From NCBI RefSeq assembly GCF_016743815.1, contig NZ_CP061035.1, forward strand, positions 1,056,501 to 1,120,500: 64,000 bases of DNA, given 5' to 3'. Position 1 is the first letter of the stretch. Every line of letters begins with the position of its first letter. Positions 35,046 through 44,079 of this stretch are shown here, piece by piece. The notes beneath the pieces are model-generated. The model was not told where the DNA came from. It was given only the letters and a program-made list of their open reading frames with translations, and made no database searches. Position numbers and translations under genes: made by a program. This stretch comes from Sphingomonas aliaeris (lineage in GTDB: Bacteria > Pseudomonadota > Alphaproteobacteria > Sphingomonadales > Sphingomonadaceae).

Positions 35046-38000
35046 TCAGAACTTCGCGCTTACGTTCACGAAGAACTGACGGCCAAGGTAATCGTAGCCG
35101 CTGTACAACGGAGCGTTGCCGACACGGTTGTAGACACCGGACGAAATCTGCGGCGGCTCCTTGTCGAGGAGATTACGCACGCCGACCGTGAGTCCGAACC
35201 GATCGCCCGCCGGAATCTGCGCGGACAACGAGTGGAGGTAGTAATCGGGAACTTCCAGATAAAATGGAGTTGTCGCGCTATTGAGACCATACAAGGTGTA
35301 GCTCTCGGTACCCTTTATCCATTCCAGGCCATAGCGCAGGAGGAACCCTTTGCTCTGGATCGCAGCCTCGAACGTACCGGTCCATTCCGGCGTATTCAGG
35401 CTACCGTTATATTCGTCCAGCGGATCTGTCTCGAACAGGCGATTGGACTGCTCGAAATACTTGGTCAGCTGCGCGCCGAGACGGAACGTCGTGTCGTTCG
35501 ACACCTTGATGCTGTAACGACCGGTGATATCGATGCCGCGGACATTGTCTTCCGAAAGGTTGACGTAGTTGTCGTTGACGGTGAGCGCACCCGTCGAGGC
35601 ATTGCGGGATACCAGGTTGCAGAAGCCGCCGCCCGACCGGAACTGCGGGTCGTCATAGCATAGTTGAAGGATGGCACCCGCGCCCGCACGCGCAACGCCG
35701 TTCTTCACCGTCGTATCGAAGTAATCCGCAGCAAGCGAAATGTCACCGAAGGAGCCCAGCTTGGGCTGGAACACCGCGCCGGCAGTCCAGCTGCGTGACG
35801 TTTCGGCGCCCAGGCCCGTAGCAGCACCGCCACCTGCAAGGTTGCGAATGCCGGTATTGGCTTGGAACCCCGCAGGGAGGCCTTCGCTCGCGCAATTGGT
35901 GGCACGCGTTGGATTGACGTCCGGCGCATCGTAGTTGTTGCACGGATCGCCACTCTGGTTGAGGAAGCCGCTGGTCGCACCCAGGAACTGCTCGAACAGC
36001 GCGGGTGCGCGGTACGACGTGCCATAGCTGCCGCGAATGGAGAGCGCGCGGAACGGCGAATATACCCCGCCCAACTTATACGTTTCTTGGCCACCATAGG
36101 AACGATAGTGGGTGTAACGAGCCGAACCCGACAGCGTCAGATCGTAAATGCCGGCGACGTTGCGGATGAGTGGAAGCTCCAATTCACCGAACGCTTCGTA
36201 CACCTGGTCGCTACCGCGCGTCGGAAGCGAGGCACTGAAGTTGTACAGATTGCCCGACTGGCTGTTTACCGAAGGCGTATCGTCGATCGTCGAGCGACGG
36301 AATTCGCCGCCGATGACCATCTGGGCAGGGCCGCCCGGCAGGTTGAACAACGGACCGTTGAACGCGACGTTGACGACCGTTTCACGGAACTTCGTCGAAC
36401 CGGTGTCCGGAACCTGGATGTAGTTCACGAACGCGGCAGGCAGATTGCCTCCGATGACGGCTGGCGTCAGGGCAGGCGCCGCGACGCAACCGCCGACCGG
36501 GTTGGCGCAGTTGAACCCACCGCTACCGTTCGAGACGACCTGAAGGCTGTTGCCAAGGCGATCGGCAAGAACCTGGTCGCTGGTGTACGTCGAGTCGGAC
36601 CATGTGCGGCTGAAATACGCATCGTACCGCCAGCCGGACAGGAGGTTGAAATCGCCGCGAACGCCGCCGCCCGCTTTTGCGAAATCGACTTCCTGGTTGC
36701 TGTTGTAGTTGCCCAGACCGATGAATGCGCGCACCCCGACGGTTGCTGTCGGATTGCTCAGCGAGAATCCTGGCAGTCCAACCGTGCTGAACTGAAGGTT
36801 GGCCGGGATCAGCGGGCTACCCTTGATATAATCCAGGCTGAGCTGCCGAAAGCCGACCTGACTGGATTTGCGACGGTTCAGCAACAGCTCACCGTATATC
36901 TCGGCACCGCCGAGCACTTCCGTCTCGTAGCTGCCTTGCAGGTACCCGGTAAAGATCTCGACTGGCGAGATGAGCGACGTGTTATAGATACGCGGGTCCA
37001 GCGTATCGCGAACGTTGAGGTTGTTCGCGCCCCCGCCAACGCCCTCGAAGCCGACCACCCCGGTCGTTACCGCCGCGTTCGGGCGGAACCGGTTGAAGGC
37101 AGTTCCAACCGAACCGGCGGCGCCGACGGCGGGAACCAGCACGGTCGGGTTGCCAAGGGCGTTCAACGTCGAAAGGCTGATCGTGTTGATCGTAACGCCG
37201 TTATCGCCCGTGCCGGTGATCGGATAGCATTTCGACCGACCCGTCAGCGGATCGATGAAGTCGCCCGAACCGGGCGTCCGGTTCGCCGCGGTGCGACGAT
37301 AGTCGGTCTGGCAGCGCGTGAAATCGCGATCACCTAGGGTCAACTCCTCGCGGCGCAGGTACTCGATCGATCCGGAAACATGGAAACGATCGCTGTTGAA
37401 CCCGGCAACTGCCGAATAACGCCGGGATTCGCCGCCGCCATCCTGCGTGATGTTATGCTGCCCCTCAAGCGTCAGGCCATCGACCTTGTTGCGGGTGATG
37501 ATGTTGACTACGCCGCCCACGGCGTCGGAACCGTATACCGACGACGCGCCCGACTTCAGGATTTCGACACGATCGATCATCGACGTCGGAAGGACGTTCA
37601 AATCCGCCGATCCGACCGAGCCGCGCGACCCTGCGGGTGCGACGCGACGACCGTTGAGCAACACAAGCGTACGTTCCGCACCGAGGCCACGCAACGACAG
37701 CGTGTTGGCGCCCGGGCCGCCGTTGGTCACGAACCCGCCAAACGCGTTGTTGATCTGCGCAGCGCCGCCGGTCACACCCGTGCTCTGCAGGGCGTCGGTC
37801 GTCGAATTGAAGCCGGCGAGCGTCGCCTCTTCACGCGTGATCACCGTGATCGGCTCCGAGCTGTTATAGTTCGATGCACGGCGGATGCGCGAGCCGACGA
37901 CGACGATGTCGCCGTCCTCATCGTTCGTATTCGTGGTATTCTTCGGGCGCGTGACCGTGTCGTCCGCGGCATCGCTCAGCGGCGTGGCGGAATCCTGCGC

Positions 38001-38108
38001 AACCTTGCCGCCATCGGGCGTGGCCGGAACTTGCGCGAACGCCGTTGCGGGCAACATGGTGACGCCGACGGCCAACGCGGTGGCCGCCAAGAGGCGGGTC
38101 TTAAGCAT
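35046..38108 (-). CDS. TonB-dependent outer-membrane receptor
   Basis: A 1020-residue protein. The signal peptide MLKTRLLAATALAVGVTMLP ends near AFAQ. The plug domain begins at DIVVVGSRIRRASNYNSSEP and includes LSLRGLGAERTLVLLNGRRV and SGASSVYGSDAVGGVVNIIT. A long beta-barrel follows and ends in the typical aromatic residue (QFFVNVSAKF). It is of the large oar-like/carbohydrate-receptor size common in sphingomonads. It imports a bulky nutrient with TonB energy; the substrate is unknown. No sigma/anti-sigma or SusD-like partner is adjacent. Confidence 0.9.
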   Translation of the reverse strand: MLKTRLLAATALAVGVTMLPATAFAQVPATPDGGKVAQDSATPLSDAADDTVTRPKNTTNTNDEDGDIVVVGSRIRRASNYNSSEPITVITREEATLAGFNSTTDALQSTGVTGGAAQINNAFGGFVTNGGPGANTLSLRGLGAERTLVLLNGRRVAPAGSRGSVGSADLNVLPTSMIDRVEILKSGASSVYGSDAVGGVVNIITRNKVDGLTLEGQHNITQDGGGESRRYSAVAGFNSDRFHVSGSIEYLRREELTLGDRDFTRCQTDYRRTAANRTPGSGDFIDPLTGRSKCYPITGTGDNGVTINTISLSTLNALGNPTVLVPAVGAAGSVGTAFNRFRPNAAVTTGVVGFEGVGGGANNLNVRDTLDPRIYNTSLISPVEIFTGYLQGSYETEVLGGAEIYGELLLNRRKSSQVGFRQLSLDYIKGSPLIPANLQFSTVGLPGFSLSNPTATVGVRAFIGLGNYNSNQEVDFAKAGGGVRGDFNLLSGWRYDAYFSRTWSDSTYTSDQVLADRLGNSLQVVSNGSGGFNCANPVGGCVAAPALTPAVIGGNLPAAFVNYIQVPDTGSTKFRETVVNVAFNGPLFNLPGGPAQMVIGGEFRRSTIDDTPSVNSQSGNLYNFSASLPTRGSDQVYEAFGELELPLIRNVAGIYDLTLSGSARYTHYRSYGGQETYKLGGVYSPFRALSIRGSYGTSYRAPALFEQFLGATSGFLNQSGDPCNNYDAPDVNPTRATNCASEGLPAGFQANTGIRNLAGGGAATGLGAETSRSWTAGAVFQPKLGSFGDISLAADYFDTTVKNGVARAGAGAILQLCYDDPQFRSGGGFCNLVSRNASTGALTVNDNYVNLSEDNVRGIDITGRYSIKVSNDTTFRLGAQLTKYFEQSNRLFETDPLDEYNGSLNTPEWTGTFEAAIQSKGFLLRYGLEWIKGTESYTLYGLNSATTPFYLEVPDYYLHSLSAQIPAGDRFGLTVGVRNLLDKEPPQISSGVYNRVGNAPLYSGYDYLGRQFFVNVSAKF

Positions 38109-38273
38109 GAGTTACATCCCCTAGAATTTGCACAGATTTCCTGTGCGGCTGCCTCGCTATTGGCGCGCCGGGGAATTTCTACAAATATTAATCTAAGGTT
38201 CATGGGGCGGTCGGGCTGTTTTCAGTTTCGTTGTAGCGAAAATGCAACATAACCGGGATCTTGGGGTCGGTTC
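38109..38273. promoter_or_regulatory. Upstream region of the TonB-receptor gene
   Basis: An AT-rich 165-base region (ACAAATATTAATCTAAGG around 38180) between the receptor start and the thiolase stop. It is the only place for the receptor promoter. No specific operator was recognised. Confidence 0.3.
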
Positions 38274-39444
38274 TTACCGCTCCAAACACATCGCGATGCC
38301 CATGCCGCCGCCAATGCACAACGTCGCCAGGCCCTTCTTCGCATCGCGCTTCTGCATTTCGTAGATCAACGTGGTCAGCACGCGTGCGCCGCTCGCGCCG
38401 ATCGGGTGGCCGATGGCGATCGCGCCGCCATTGACGTTGACCTTGTCCGCGTCCCAGCCGAGTTCCTTGCCGACCGACAGCGCCTGCGCGGCGAACGCTT
38501 CGTTGGCCTCGATCAGGTCCAGGTCGGCGATCGTCCAGCCGGCTTTCTCCAGCGCACGGCGGGTGGCGGGGACGGGGCCGATGCCCATGATCGACGGATC
38601 GACGCCTGCGCTCGCCCAGCTCTTGATCGTGGCGAGGATCGGGCTGCCGCGTTTCTCGGCTTCCTCGCGGCTCATGATCACCAAGGCGGCGGCACCGTCG
38701 TTCAGGCCGCTTGCATTGGCGGCGGTCACCGTGCCGTCCTTCTTGAACGCGGGGCGCACGCCCGACACGCTGTCGATCGTCACGCCTGCGCGGATATATT
38801 CGTCGTCCGCGACGATCGTGTCGCCCTTGCGGCCCTTGACCGTCACGGTCGCGATCTCGTCCTTGAACCGGCCCGACGACCGCGCCGCATCTGCCAGATT
38901 CTGCGACCGGACGGAGAAATCGTCCTGGTCCGCGCGCGTCACCTGATATTGCTCGGCCAGGTTTTCCGCGGTGATGCCCATGTGATAGCCGTTGAACACG
39001 TCGGTCAGGCCATCCTTCACCATCGTGTCGACCAGGCTGACCTCGCCCATCTTGGTGCCGCCGCGCAGGTTTTGCGCATGCGCGGACAGCGACATGGATT
39101 CCTGCCCGCCCGCCACGACGATCGTCAGAATCGCCCGCCTGGATCGCCTGGCACGCCAGCGCCACCGCGCGCAGGCCGGATCCGCACACCTGGTTGACGC
39201 CCCAGGCCGGGATCTCTTTCGGCACGCCCGCCGCCATCGATGCCTGCCGCGCCGGGTTCTGGCCCTGCGCCGCGGTCAGCACCTGGCCCATGATCACTTC
39301 GGAGACGTCCGCGCCGTCGACGCCCGCCTGCTCCAGCGCCGCCTCGATCGCGATCCGGCCAAGCTCGTGCGCGGGGGTCGCGGCGAACGCGCCCATGAAG
39401 CTGCCGACGGGCGTGCGCTTCGCGGCGGTGATGACGATGTCCAT
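38274..39444 (-). pseudogene. Acetyl-CoA C-acetyltransferase (thiolase), frameshifted as sequenced
   Basis: From ATG 39444 the frame encodes MDIVITAAKRTPVGSFMGAF and reaches the active-site Cys block [20 protein letters not shown]. Near 39125-39131 the frame changes, and the protein continues as [20 protein letters not shown] through [20 protein letters not shown] (catalytic His) to [14 protein letters not shown] at 38274. One surplus base in GGCGATTCTGACG explains the break; without it a normal protein of about 390 residues results. It condenses two acetyl-CoA to acetoacetyl-CoA, the first step of PHB synthesis, which fits the PHA synthase-like and phaR genes next to it. Confidence 0.85.
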
Positions 39445-39484
39445 GGATCGGGCTCCTTGATCGGGGGCGTAAGAATGTCGCCTG

Positions 39485-40561
39485 TCATCTAGCCCCTGGC
39501 AGCCCGCTTATCCAGTGGGCGAGCGGTTCCCACAATTGCGCGCGCGCGCCGCGCCCGACGATCATCCCGACATGCCCGGCGCCCAGGTTGCGCCGGTCGG
39601 GCAGGTCTGCGGCGCTGGCGGCGGGCACGATCCGGTCGGATAGCGACACGAAATCGATCGCGGGGCAGGGCAGCGCCTTCGGGTCGACGATCCGCCCGCC
39701 GACGCGCCAGTCGCCTTTGCCTGTCGGGTTCGACGCGATGAAGTCGAACAATTGCTCGCCCGCGGCATAGGGCAAAGCCGCGCCCGCATTCGCCCAATCC
39801 TCCATCGCGACGAACAGCCGCGCCTCGCGACTGCCGGGCTCCATCGCCGCGAACGCTTCGTATTTGGCGATCGTCCGCGCCGGGTCCAGCCGCCAGAAGC
39901 CGGATTGCAGCACTTCCATCGGCACCATCCCCATCGCCGCGCACATCGGTTTCGCCGCGCTCCACAGATCGGCGATCTCGCTCCTTGCGCGCGCGCCGAA
40001 CCCGTCGAACGTCCACGGCGCGGCGATCAGCGCGAGGCCCGCGACCGGCGCGACGCTCGCCGCCGCCAGCGCCAGCGTACCGCCCAGGCAATATCCCGCC
40101 AGCACCGGCGGCGCGTCCAGCTTGGCGATCAACGGCACCAGCACGCGCTCGACATGCGCCGTCAGGTCCATCCCCCGGTCCGCCGCCTTGGGCGATCCCC
40201 AGTCCAGCAGATACGGGTGGAACCCCTCAGCCGCGATCCAGCGCAGCAGCGACACGTCGGGCATCAGGTCCAGGATGTGCGGCGGATTGATCAGCGACGG
40301 CACGAACACCACCGGCCGCTTGCCGTCGCCCTTCGTCCCGTAATCGCGCAACCGCGCCCGGCCCTTGCGATATCGCGCGGGTGCGGGTTTTCGCACGCGG
40401 TCACGCGGCGCATCCTGATACGCGCGCAATCCCGCCAGCGCGGCCGCGCGCCGTTCGGGCGATGTTGCGGTTTCGCTGCGCAACATGTCGAGAAACAACG
40501 GTAAAGGTCGCGGCCCGTGTTGCGGTGCGGCATGAAAGGGTGATAGACGCGGATCAAGCAA
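39485..40561 (-). CDS. PHA/PHB synthase-like alpha/beta hydrolase
   Basis: A protein of up to 358 residues with GPRPLPLFLDMLR at the N terminus and RPVVFVPSLINPPHILDLMP. The nucleophile elbow GYCLGGTLALAA (G-x-C-x-G-G) places a Cys where PhaC has its catalytic Cys. SLSDRIVPA carries the Asp and GHVGMIVGR the His. It is shorter than class I PhaC (about 550-600), so it resembles a class III-like core or a PhaC paralogue. The TTG start at 40561 leaves only 17 bases to the divergent phaR start; an internal ATG at 40486 is the alternative but would lose conserved residues. Likely PHA polymer synthesis. Confidence 0.75.
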   Translation of the reverse strand: MLDPRLSPFHAAPQHGPRPLPLFLDMLRSETATSPERRAAALAGLRAYQDAPRDRVRKPAPARYRKGRARLRDYGTKGDGKRPVVFVPSLINPPHILDLMPDVSLLRWIAAEGFHPYLLDWGSPKAADRGMDLTAHVERVLVPLIAKLDAPPVLAGYCLGGTLALAAASVAPVAGLALIAAPWTFDGFGARARSEIADLWSAAKPMCAAMGMVPMEVLQSGFWRLDPARTIAKYEAFAAMEPGSREARLFVAMEDWANAGAALPYAAGEQLFDFIASNPTGKGDWRVGGRIVDPKALPCPAIDFVSLSDRIVPAASAADLPDRRNLGAGHVGMIVGRGARAQLWEPLAHWISGLPGAR

Positions 40562-40578
40562 GATCAGGGGAGCCTTTC

Positions 40579-41169
40579 GTGGTGAAAAAGCAGAGCGCGG
40601 GCGACGGCCCGGTCGTCATCAAGAAATACGCCAACCGCAGGCTCTATAACACGGAGACGTCGTCTTACATCACGCTCGAACATCTCGCGGCGATGACTCG
40701 CGAAGGGCGCGACTTCAAGGTCGTCGATGCGAAGACCGACGACGACATTACGCATAACGTACTAACGCAGATCATCATGGAGGAGGAATCGCGCGGCCAG
40801 ACGATGCTGCCCGTGCCGTTCCTGCGCCAGTTGATCGCGATGTACGGCGATTCGATGCAGGCGATGGTCCCGGGCTATCTGGAGGCGTCGATGGACAGCT
40901 TCCGCCGCAACCACGAACAGTTCAAGTCGGCGGTCGAGGGCGCGTTCGCCAACTCGCCCTTCGCCGAAATCGCCAAGCGCAACCTCGCCATGTTCGAGGC
41001 CGCGACTGCAGCATTCAAACCCGGCTCCGTCCCCGGTGCGGCGGACGGCACCCCCGCCGCAACCTCCGCCGCGACCCCTGCTACGCCATCCACCAAGGAT
41101 GACGAGATCGCCGCACTGAAGGCCGAACTCACCAAGCTCAACGACAAGATCGAGAAGCTGAATCAGTAA
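40579..41169 (+). CDS. phaR: Polyhydroxyalkanoate synthesis regulator PhaR
   Basis: A 196-residue protein. The N-terminal DNA- and PHB-binding domain is nearly canonical: VVIKKYANRRLYNTETSSYI, LEHLAAMTREGRDFKVVDAK and DDITHNVLTQIIMEEE. The middle is the helical PHB-accumulation domain. The C terminus is Ala/Pro/Thr-rich followed by a short coiled coil (EIAALKAELTKLNDKIEKLN). The GTG at 40579 is preceded by AGGGGAG. PhaR represses phasin and PHA genes until polymer granules titrate it away. It is divergent from the PhaC-like gene. Confidence 0.92.
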   Translation: MVKKQSAGDGPVVIKKYANRRLYNTETSSYITLEHLAAMTREGRDFKVVDAKTDDDITHNVLTQIIMEEESRGQTMLPVPFLRQLIAMYGDSMQAMVPGYLEASMDSFRRNHEQFKSAVEGAFANSPFAEIAKRNLAMFEAATAAFKPGSVPGAADGTPAATSAATPATPSTKDDEIAALKAELTKLNDKIEKLNQ

Positions 41170-41200
41170 CCCGCTGGGCTTGCCGGTCGGCGAAGCGGCG

Positions 41201-41380
41201 ATGCCCTGGCTGATCGCCGGCACCGTCGCGTTCGCCGTCGCCGTGCTGGCCGGCCTCGGCGAACGCCGCCGCAAACGCCGCGTCGATCTCGACCGCGTCG
41301 GCTGGGTCGACTGGCCCACCGTCCAGATGGCCGCGCTCATCGCGGTCGCGATCTTCGGCATCATCGCCTGGCACGTCTGA
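41201..41380 (+). CDS. Small membrane protein, 59 residues
   Basis: Two hydrophobic helices (WLIAGTVAFAVAVLAGL and QMAALIAVAIFGIIAWHV) flank a very basic loop (ERRRKRR). It follows phaR by 31 bases on the same strand, so it may be co-transcribed. A TTG seven codons upstream is an alternative start. The family is not recognised. Confidence 0.55.
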   Translation: MPWLIAGTVAFAVAVLAGLGERRRKRRVDLDRVGWVDWPTVQMAALIAVAIFGIIAWHV

Positions 41381-41754
41381 CGCGGGGGCGCGGGTTCGCC
41401 CCGCGTCCAACCGCGCGCCACTACCCCCAATCCGTTCGTTTCGAGCATGTCGAAGGGCGTGCCCACCTCGTCCCCGTTCGCCCTGAGCCTGTCGAAGGGC
41501 GTGCCCATGGGACAGGTGCTTCGACAAGCTCAGCACGAACGGAAGGGGTAAAGATCCGCCTTGAAACGAACGGTCAGGGATAGATGCGCAGCGGCGTCCC
41601 TTCCCAGTTCCACACCTCCCCGCCTCCGTTCGTTTCGAGCGAAGTCGAGAAACAGGCGCGGAGGTCCACGCGGCCCGTTTCTCGACTACGCTCGAAACGA
41701 ACGGGTAAGGCAGGGAAGGAGGGCAAGGTCAGGGGCAAAACCCCAACCCAACCC
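41381..41754. repeat. Intergenic repeat cluster (two inverted elements)
   Basis: There is no gene in these 374 bases. Element one (41432-41542) has CCGTTCGTTTCGAGCATGTC, a second CGTTCGCCCTGAGCCTGTCG copy, and the inverted partner GCTTCGACAAGCTCAGCACG. Element two (41626-41704) has CCGTTCGTTTCGAGCGAAGT and the inverted TTTCTCGACTACGCTCGAAA. These are intergenic REP-like elements of the kind scattered in sphingomonad genomes. Confidence 0.8.
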
Positions 41755-42960
41755 TCAATAAAACGGCCGCAAAGCCAGCGTCCGGCGCGTCCCGTCGCAC
41801 ATGTCGAACGCCACCACCCGCCCGGTCGCGCCGATCGACCAGCCCGACAGCGCGCTGCCCGGATAGTCGGCGGGGATCGGGGTGCCGTCGATCATGCAGA
41901 TCGTCTCGCCGCTCTGCCATCCGGCGCGCTCGGCGGGGCTGCCGCGCATCACGTGCAGCACGCGCAGCCGGTCCTTCTCCGCCGCCACCAGCACGCCGCT
42001 GGTCGACTTGACCGGCGGCGCATCGGCGTCCGGCCCGGGCTGCAACACCATCCGCCCGGCTTTGGGGTCCAGCAACACGCGGTATCGTTGCAGGAAACCC
42101 GATCCGATCCGCCCGGCCATCCCCATCCGCTGCGAGAAACCGCCCGCCGGCTCGATCTGCAACTCCACGTTCCGCGCGGTCAGGCTGCCGGTCGTCATCT
42201 CGTCCAGCACGACCAGATCGGTGACGATCGCACCGCCCAGCCCGAACGAGATCGTCGTCGTCCGCGCCGGCGGGATCAGCCGCGCCGTCGCCCAGCTTTC
42301 GGCCGAAAGCGTCACCGCATTGCCGTCCCCCGTATCGACGATCAGCGGGCGCAGCCGCCGCCCGTTCAGCACGATCTCGCCCGAATAGACCAAACGGTCG
42401 CGCGACACCGTCAGCGGCGCGATCGCCCCGGTGAACGGCATCCGCCCGGAGGCGATCAGCCGGAACCGCCGCGCGGCATAGTCCACGTCCAGCGCATAGC
42501 CTTCGGTCAGGTCGCGCCCGACCAGCATCTCGATCGGCCGCGCGCTGCCCGTCGCGGTCGCGGGCAAAGCGGTGACGCCGATGCTGCCGCCCTGCCGCGT
42601 CAGCCCGCCCAAGCGGATCGTCTTCGTATCGATCCACCCGATCGGCACCGATCCGCCGACCGCGCTCGCCGTGCCGCCGCTGCGCACCTTCAGCCGCCGC
42701 GCATCGACGAACGCGCGCGACAGCACGCTGAAACTCACGCCGGTATCCAGGATCGCGGTCACCGCCACGCCGTCCACGTCCAGCGTGAAGCGGATCTGGT
42801 TGCCGGGCGTCAGGTCGAAGGGCACCCAGCGACCCTCTGCATCCGGCGCGAGCACGTCGGTAGGTGTCGGCCGGGTAGGGGAGACCGTGCGGGCGGGCGC
42901 TGCCATCGCCGCGCTACAGGCCAGCATCACCGCCAGCGCCGACAGCTTGGCTGGCTGCAT
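41755..42960 (-). CDS. Secreted retropepsin-like aspartyl protease with PDZ domain
   Basis: A 401-residue exported protein with signal peptide MQPAKLSALAVMLACSAAMA. Two pepsin-like lobes are visible: VTAILDTGVSFSVLSRAF with the catalytic Asp-Thr-Gly, and LRPLIVDTGDGNAVTLSAES with a second Asp-Thr-Gly. A PDZ domain follows (LHVMRGSPAERAGWQSGETI). It starts two bases after the stop of the Crp-type regulator gene, so the two are one transcript. Related proteins are periplasmic; having two DTG sites in one chain is consistent with a gene-duplicated pepsin-like enzyme. The target is unknown. Confidence 0.82.
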   Translation of the reverse strand: MQPAKLSALAVMLACSAAMAAPARTVSPTRPTPTDVLAPDAEGRWVPFDLTPGNQIRFTLDVDGVAVTAILDTGVSFSVLSRAFVDARRLKVRSGGTASAVGGSVPIGWIDTKTIRLGGLTRQGGSIGVTALPATATGSARPIEMLVGRDLTEGYALDVDYAARRFRLIASGRMPFTGAIAPLTVSRDRLVYSGEIVLNGRRLRPLIVDTGDGNAVTLSAESWATARLIPPARTTTISFGLGGAIVTDLVVLDEMTTGSLTARNVELQIEPAGGFSQRMGMAGRIGSGFLQRYRVLLDPKAGRMVLQPGPDADAPPVKSTSGVLVAAEKDRLRVLHVMRGSPAERAGWQSGETICMIDGTPIPADYPGSALSGWSIGATGRVVAFDMCDGTRRTLALRPFY

Positions 42961-42962
42961 GG

Positions 42963-43670
42963 TCAATCCAGGAACAGGTATCGCGGATCGAACCCGGCAA
43001 AATCCTTCAACGCCGGCCAGTCGAGGATCTTCACCAGACCCTGGCGGAACTCCACCAGCCCGCGCTCGCGCAACTGGCGCAGCATGCGGTTCGCGTGCAC
43101 CGCGGTCAGCCCGGTCGCATCCGCCAGGTCGATCTGGGTCACCGGAAAATCGAATTCCTCGCCGCGCGTCAGCCCGATCCGTTCCAGCCGCACGAACATC
43201 TCGCACATCAGATGCGCCAGCCGCACCGATGCGCCGCGCGCGCCGACCGATACGATCCATTCGCGATTGATCGCCGCATCGATCAGCGTCGATCGCCACA
43301 GCAACTCGGTCAGCGTCGCCGATTTCGCGGTCAGCGCGCGTATGTCGGCGTGCGGAAAGTTCACGACCGTCACCGGGGTCAGCGCCGCGACCGAATGTTC
43401 CAGCCGTTTCAACGGATAGGAATGCAGATCGACAAAATCGCCCGGCACGTGGATCGCCAGGATCTGCCGTCGTCCGTCGGGCGTATCCTTGAACCGCTCG
43501 ACGAAGCCGCTCATCAACAGCGTGCATTGCGTCAACGGCACGTTCTCGCGAACGATCACGCGCTTCGCGGCGTAATCGACCGTCTTCCCCGCCGCCGCCT
43601 CCAGACTCGCGATATCGTCGTCCGACAGGACCGGCTTCCGGTGCGTCTGCAGGAACAAGCGCATGACCAT
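42963..43670 (-). CDS. Crp/Fnr-family transcriptional regulator
   Basis: A 235-residue regulator. The N-terminal cyclic-nucleotide-binding-like beta-roll contains IVRENVPLTQCTLLMSGFVE and RRQILAIHVPGDFVDLHSYP. The C-terminal helix-turn-helix is QIDLADATGLTAVHANRMLR followed by QLRERGLVEFRQGL. The Fnr iron-sulfur Cys set is absent. This subgroup is common in alphaproteobacteria. It is upstream of, and co-transcribed with, the retropepsin-PDZ gene. ATG 43670 or the second ATG at 43664 may be the start. Confidence 0.88.
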   Translation of the reverse strand: MVMRLFLQTHRKPVLSDDDIASLEAAAGKTVDYAAKRVIVRENVPLTQCTLLMSGFVERFKDTPDGRRQILAIHVPGDFVDLHSYPLKRLEHSVAALTPVTVVNFPHADIRALTAKSATLTELLWRSTLIDAAINREWIVSVGARGASVRLAHLMCEMFVRLERIGLTRGEEFDFPVTQIDLADATGLTAVHANRMLRQLRERGLVEFRQGLVKILDWPALKDFAGFDPRYLFLD

Positions 43671-43770
43671 AGGACTGAAGCGAACCTCTCTGCGAAAAAC
43701 TGACCGGCCATCGCCGGAACGCACCCGTCGAACGGCGCGTTGGACCACTTCAATACACCGGGAAAAGCGA

Positions 43771-43962
43771 ATGTCACGAACGCCGCACAATACGCCGACT
43801 TCCGCCTGCGCCGAAGCGGGCGAAGTGATGCTCGACGGTCCGGACGGGCTGGCCGTGTCGCTGACCCCCGATGCCGCGGCCAAGTCCGCCACCGCCATCG
43901 CCGACGCCGCGCGCGAAGCCCGCACGCAGACGCGCAGTCCGAAGGCGTCCAGCGACCTCTGA
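43771..43962 (+). CDS. Small conserved-looking protein, 63 residues
   Basis: The ATG is preceded by GGGAAAAGCG. The product is soluble and acidic in its middle, reading GEVMLDGPDGLAVSLTPDAA followed by an Ala-rich helix. The 'DGPDG...TPDAA' pattern looks like a small family of sphingomonads, but I cannot name it. It is divergent from the Crp-type gene, so the two may share a control region. Confidence 0.6.
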   Translation: MSRTPHNTPTSACAEAGEVMLDGPDGLAVSLTPDAAAKSATAIADAAREARTQTRSPKASSDL

Positions 43963-44079
43963 CCGGCCGGCTAACCCGTCCGGATCGGCCATCGGCGTTC
44001 GACCGACAGGCGGCGCGCGGGCGACTCCGGTGGACCATCGGCCGATGCACGCAGCGAACACGGTAGGGAGAAGTCAATC

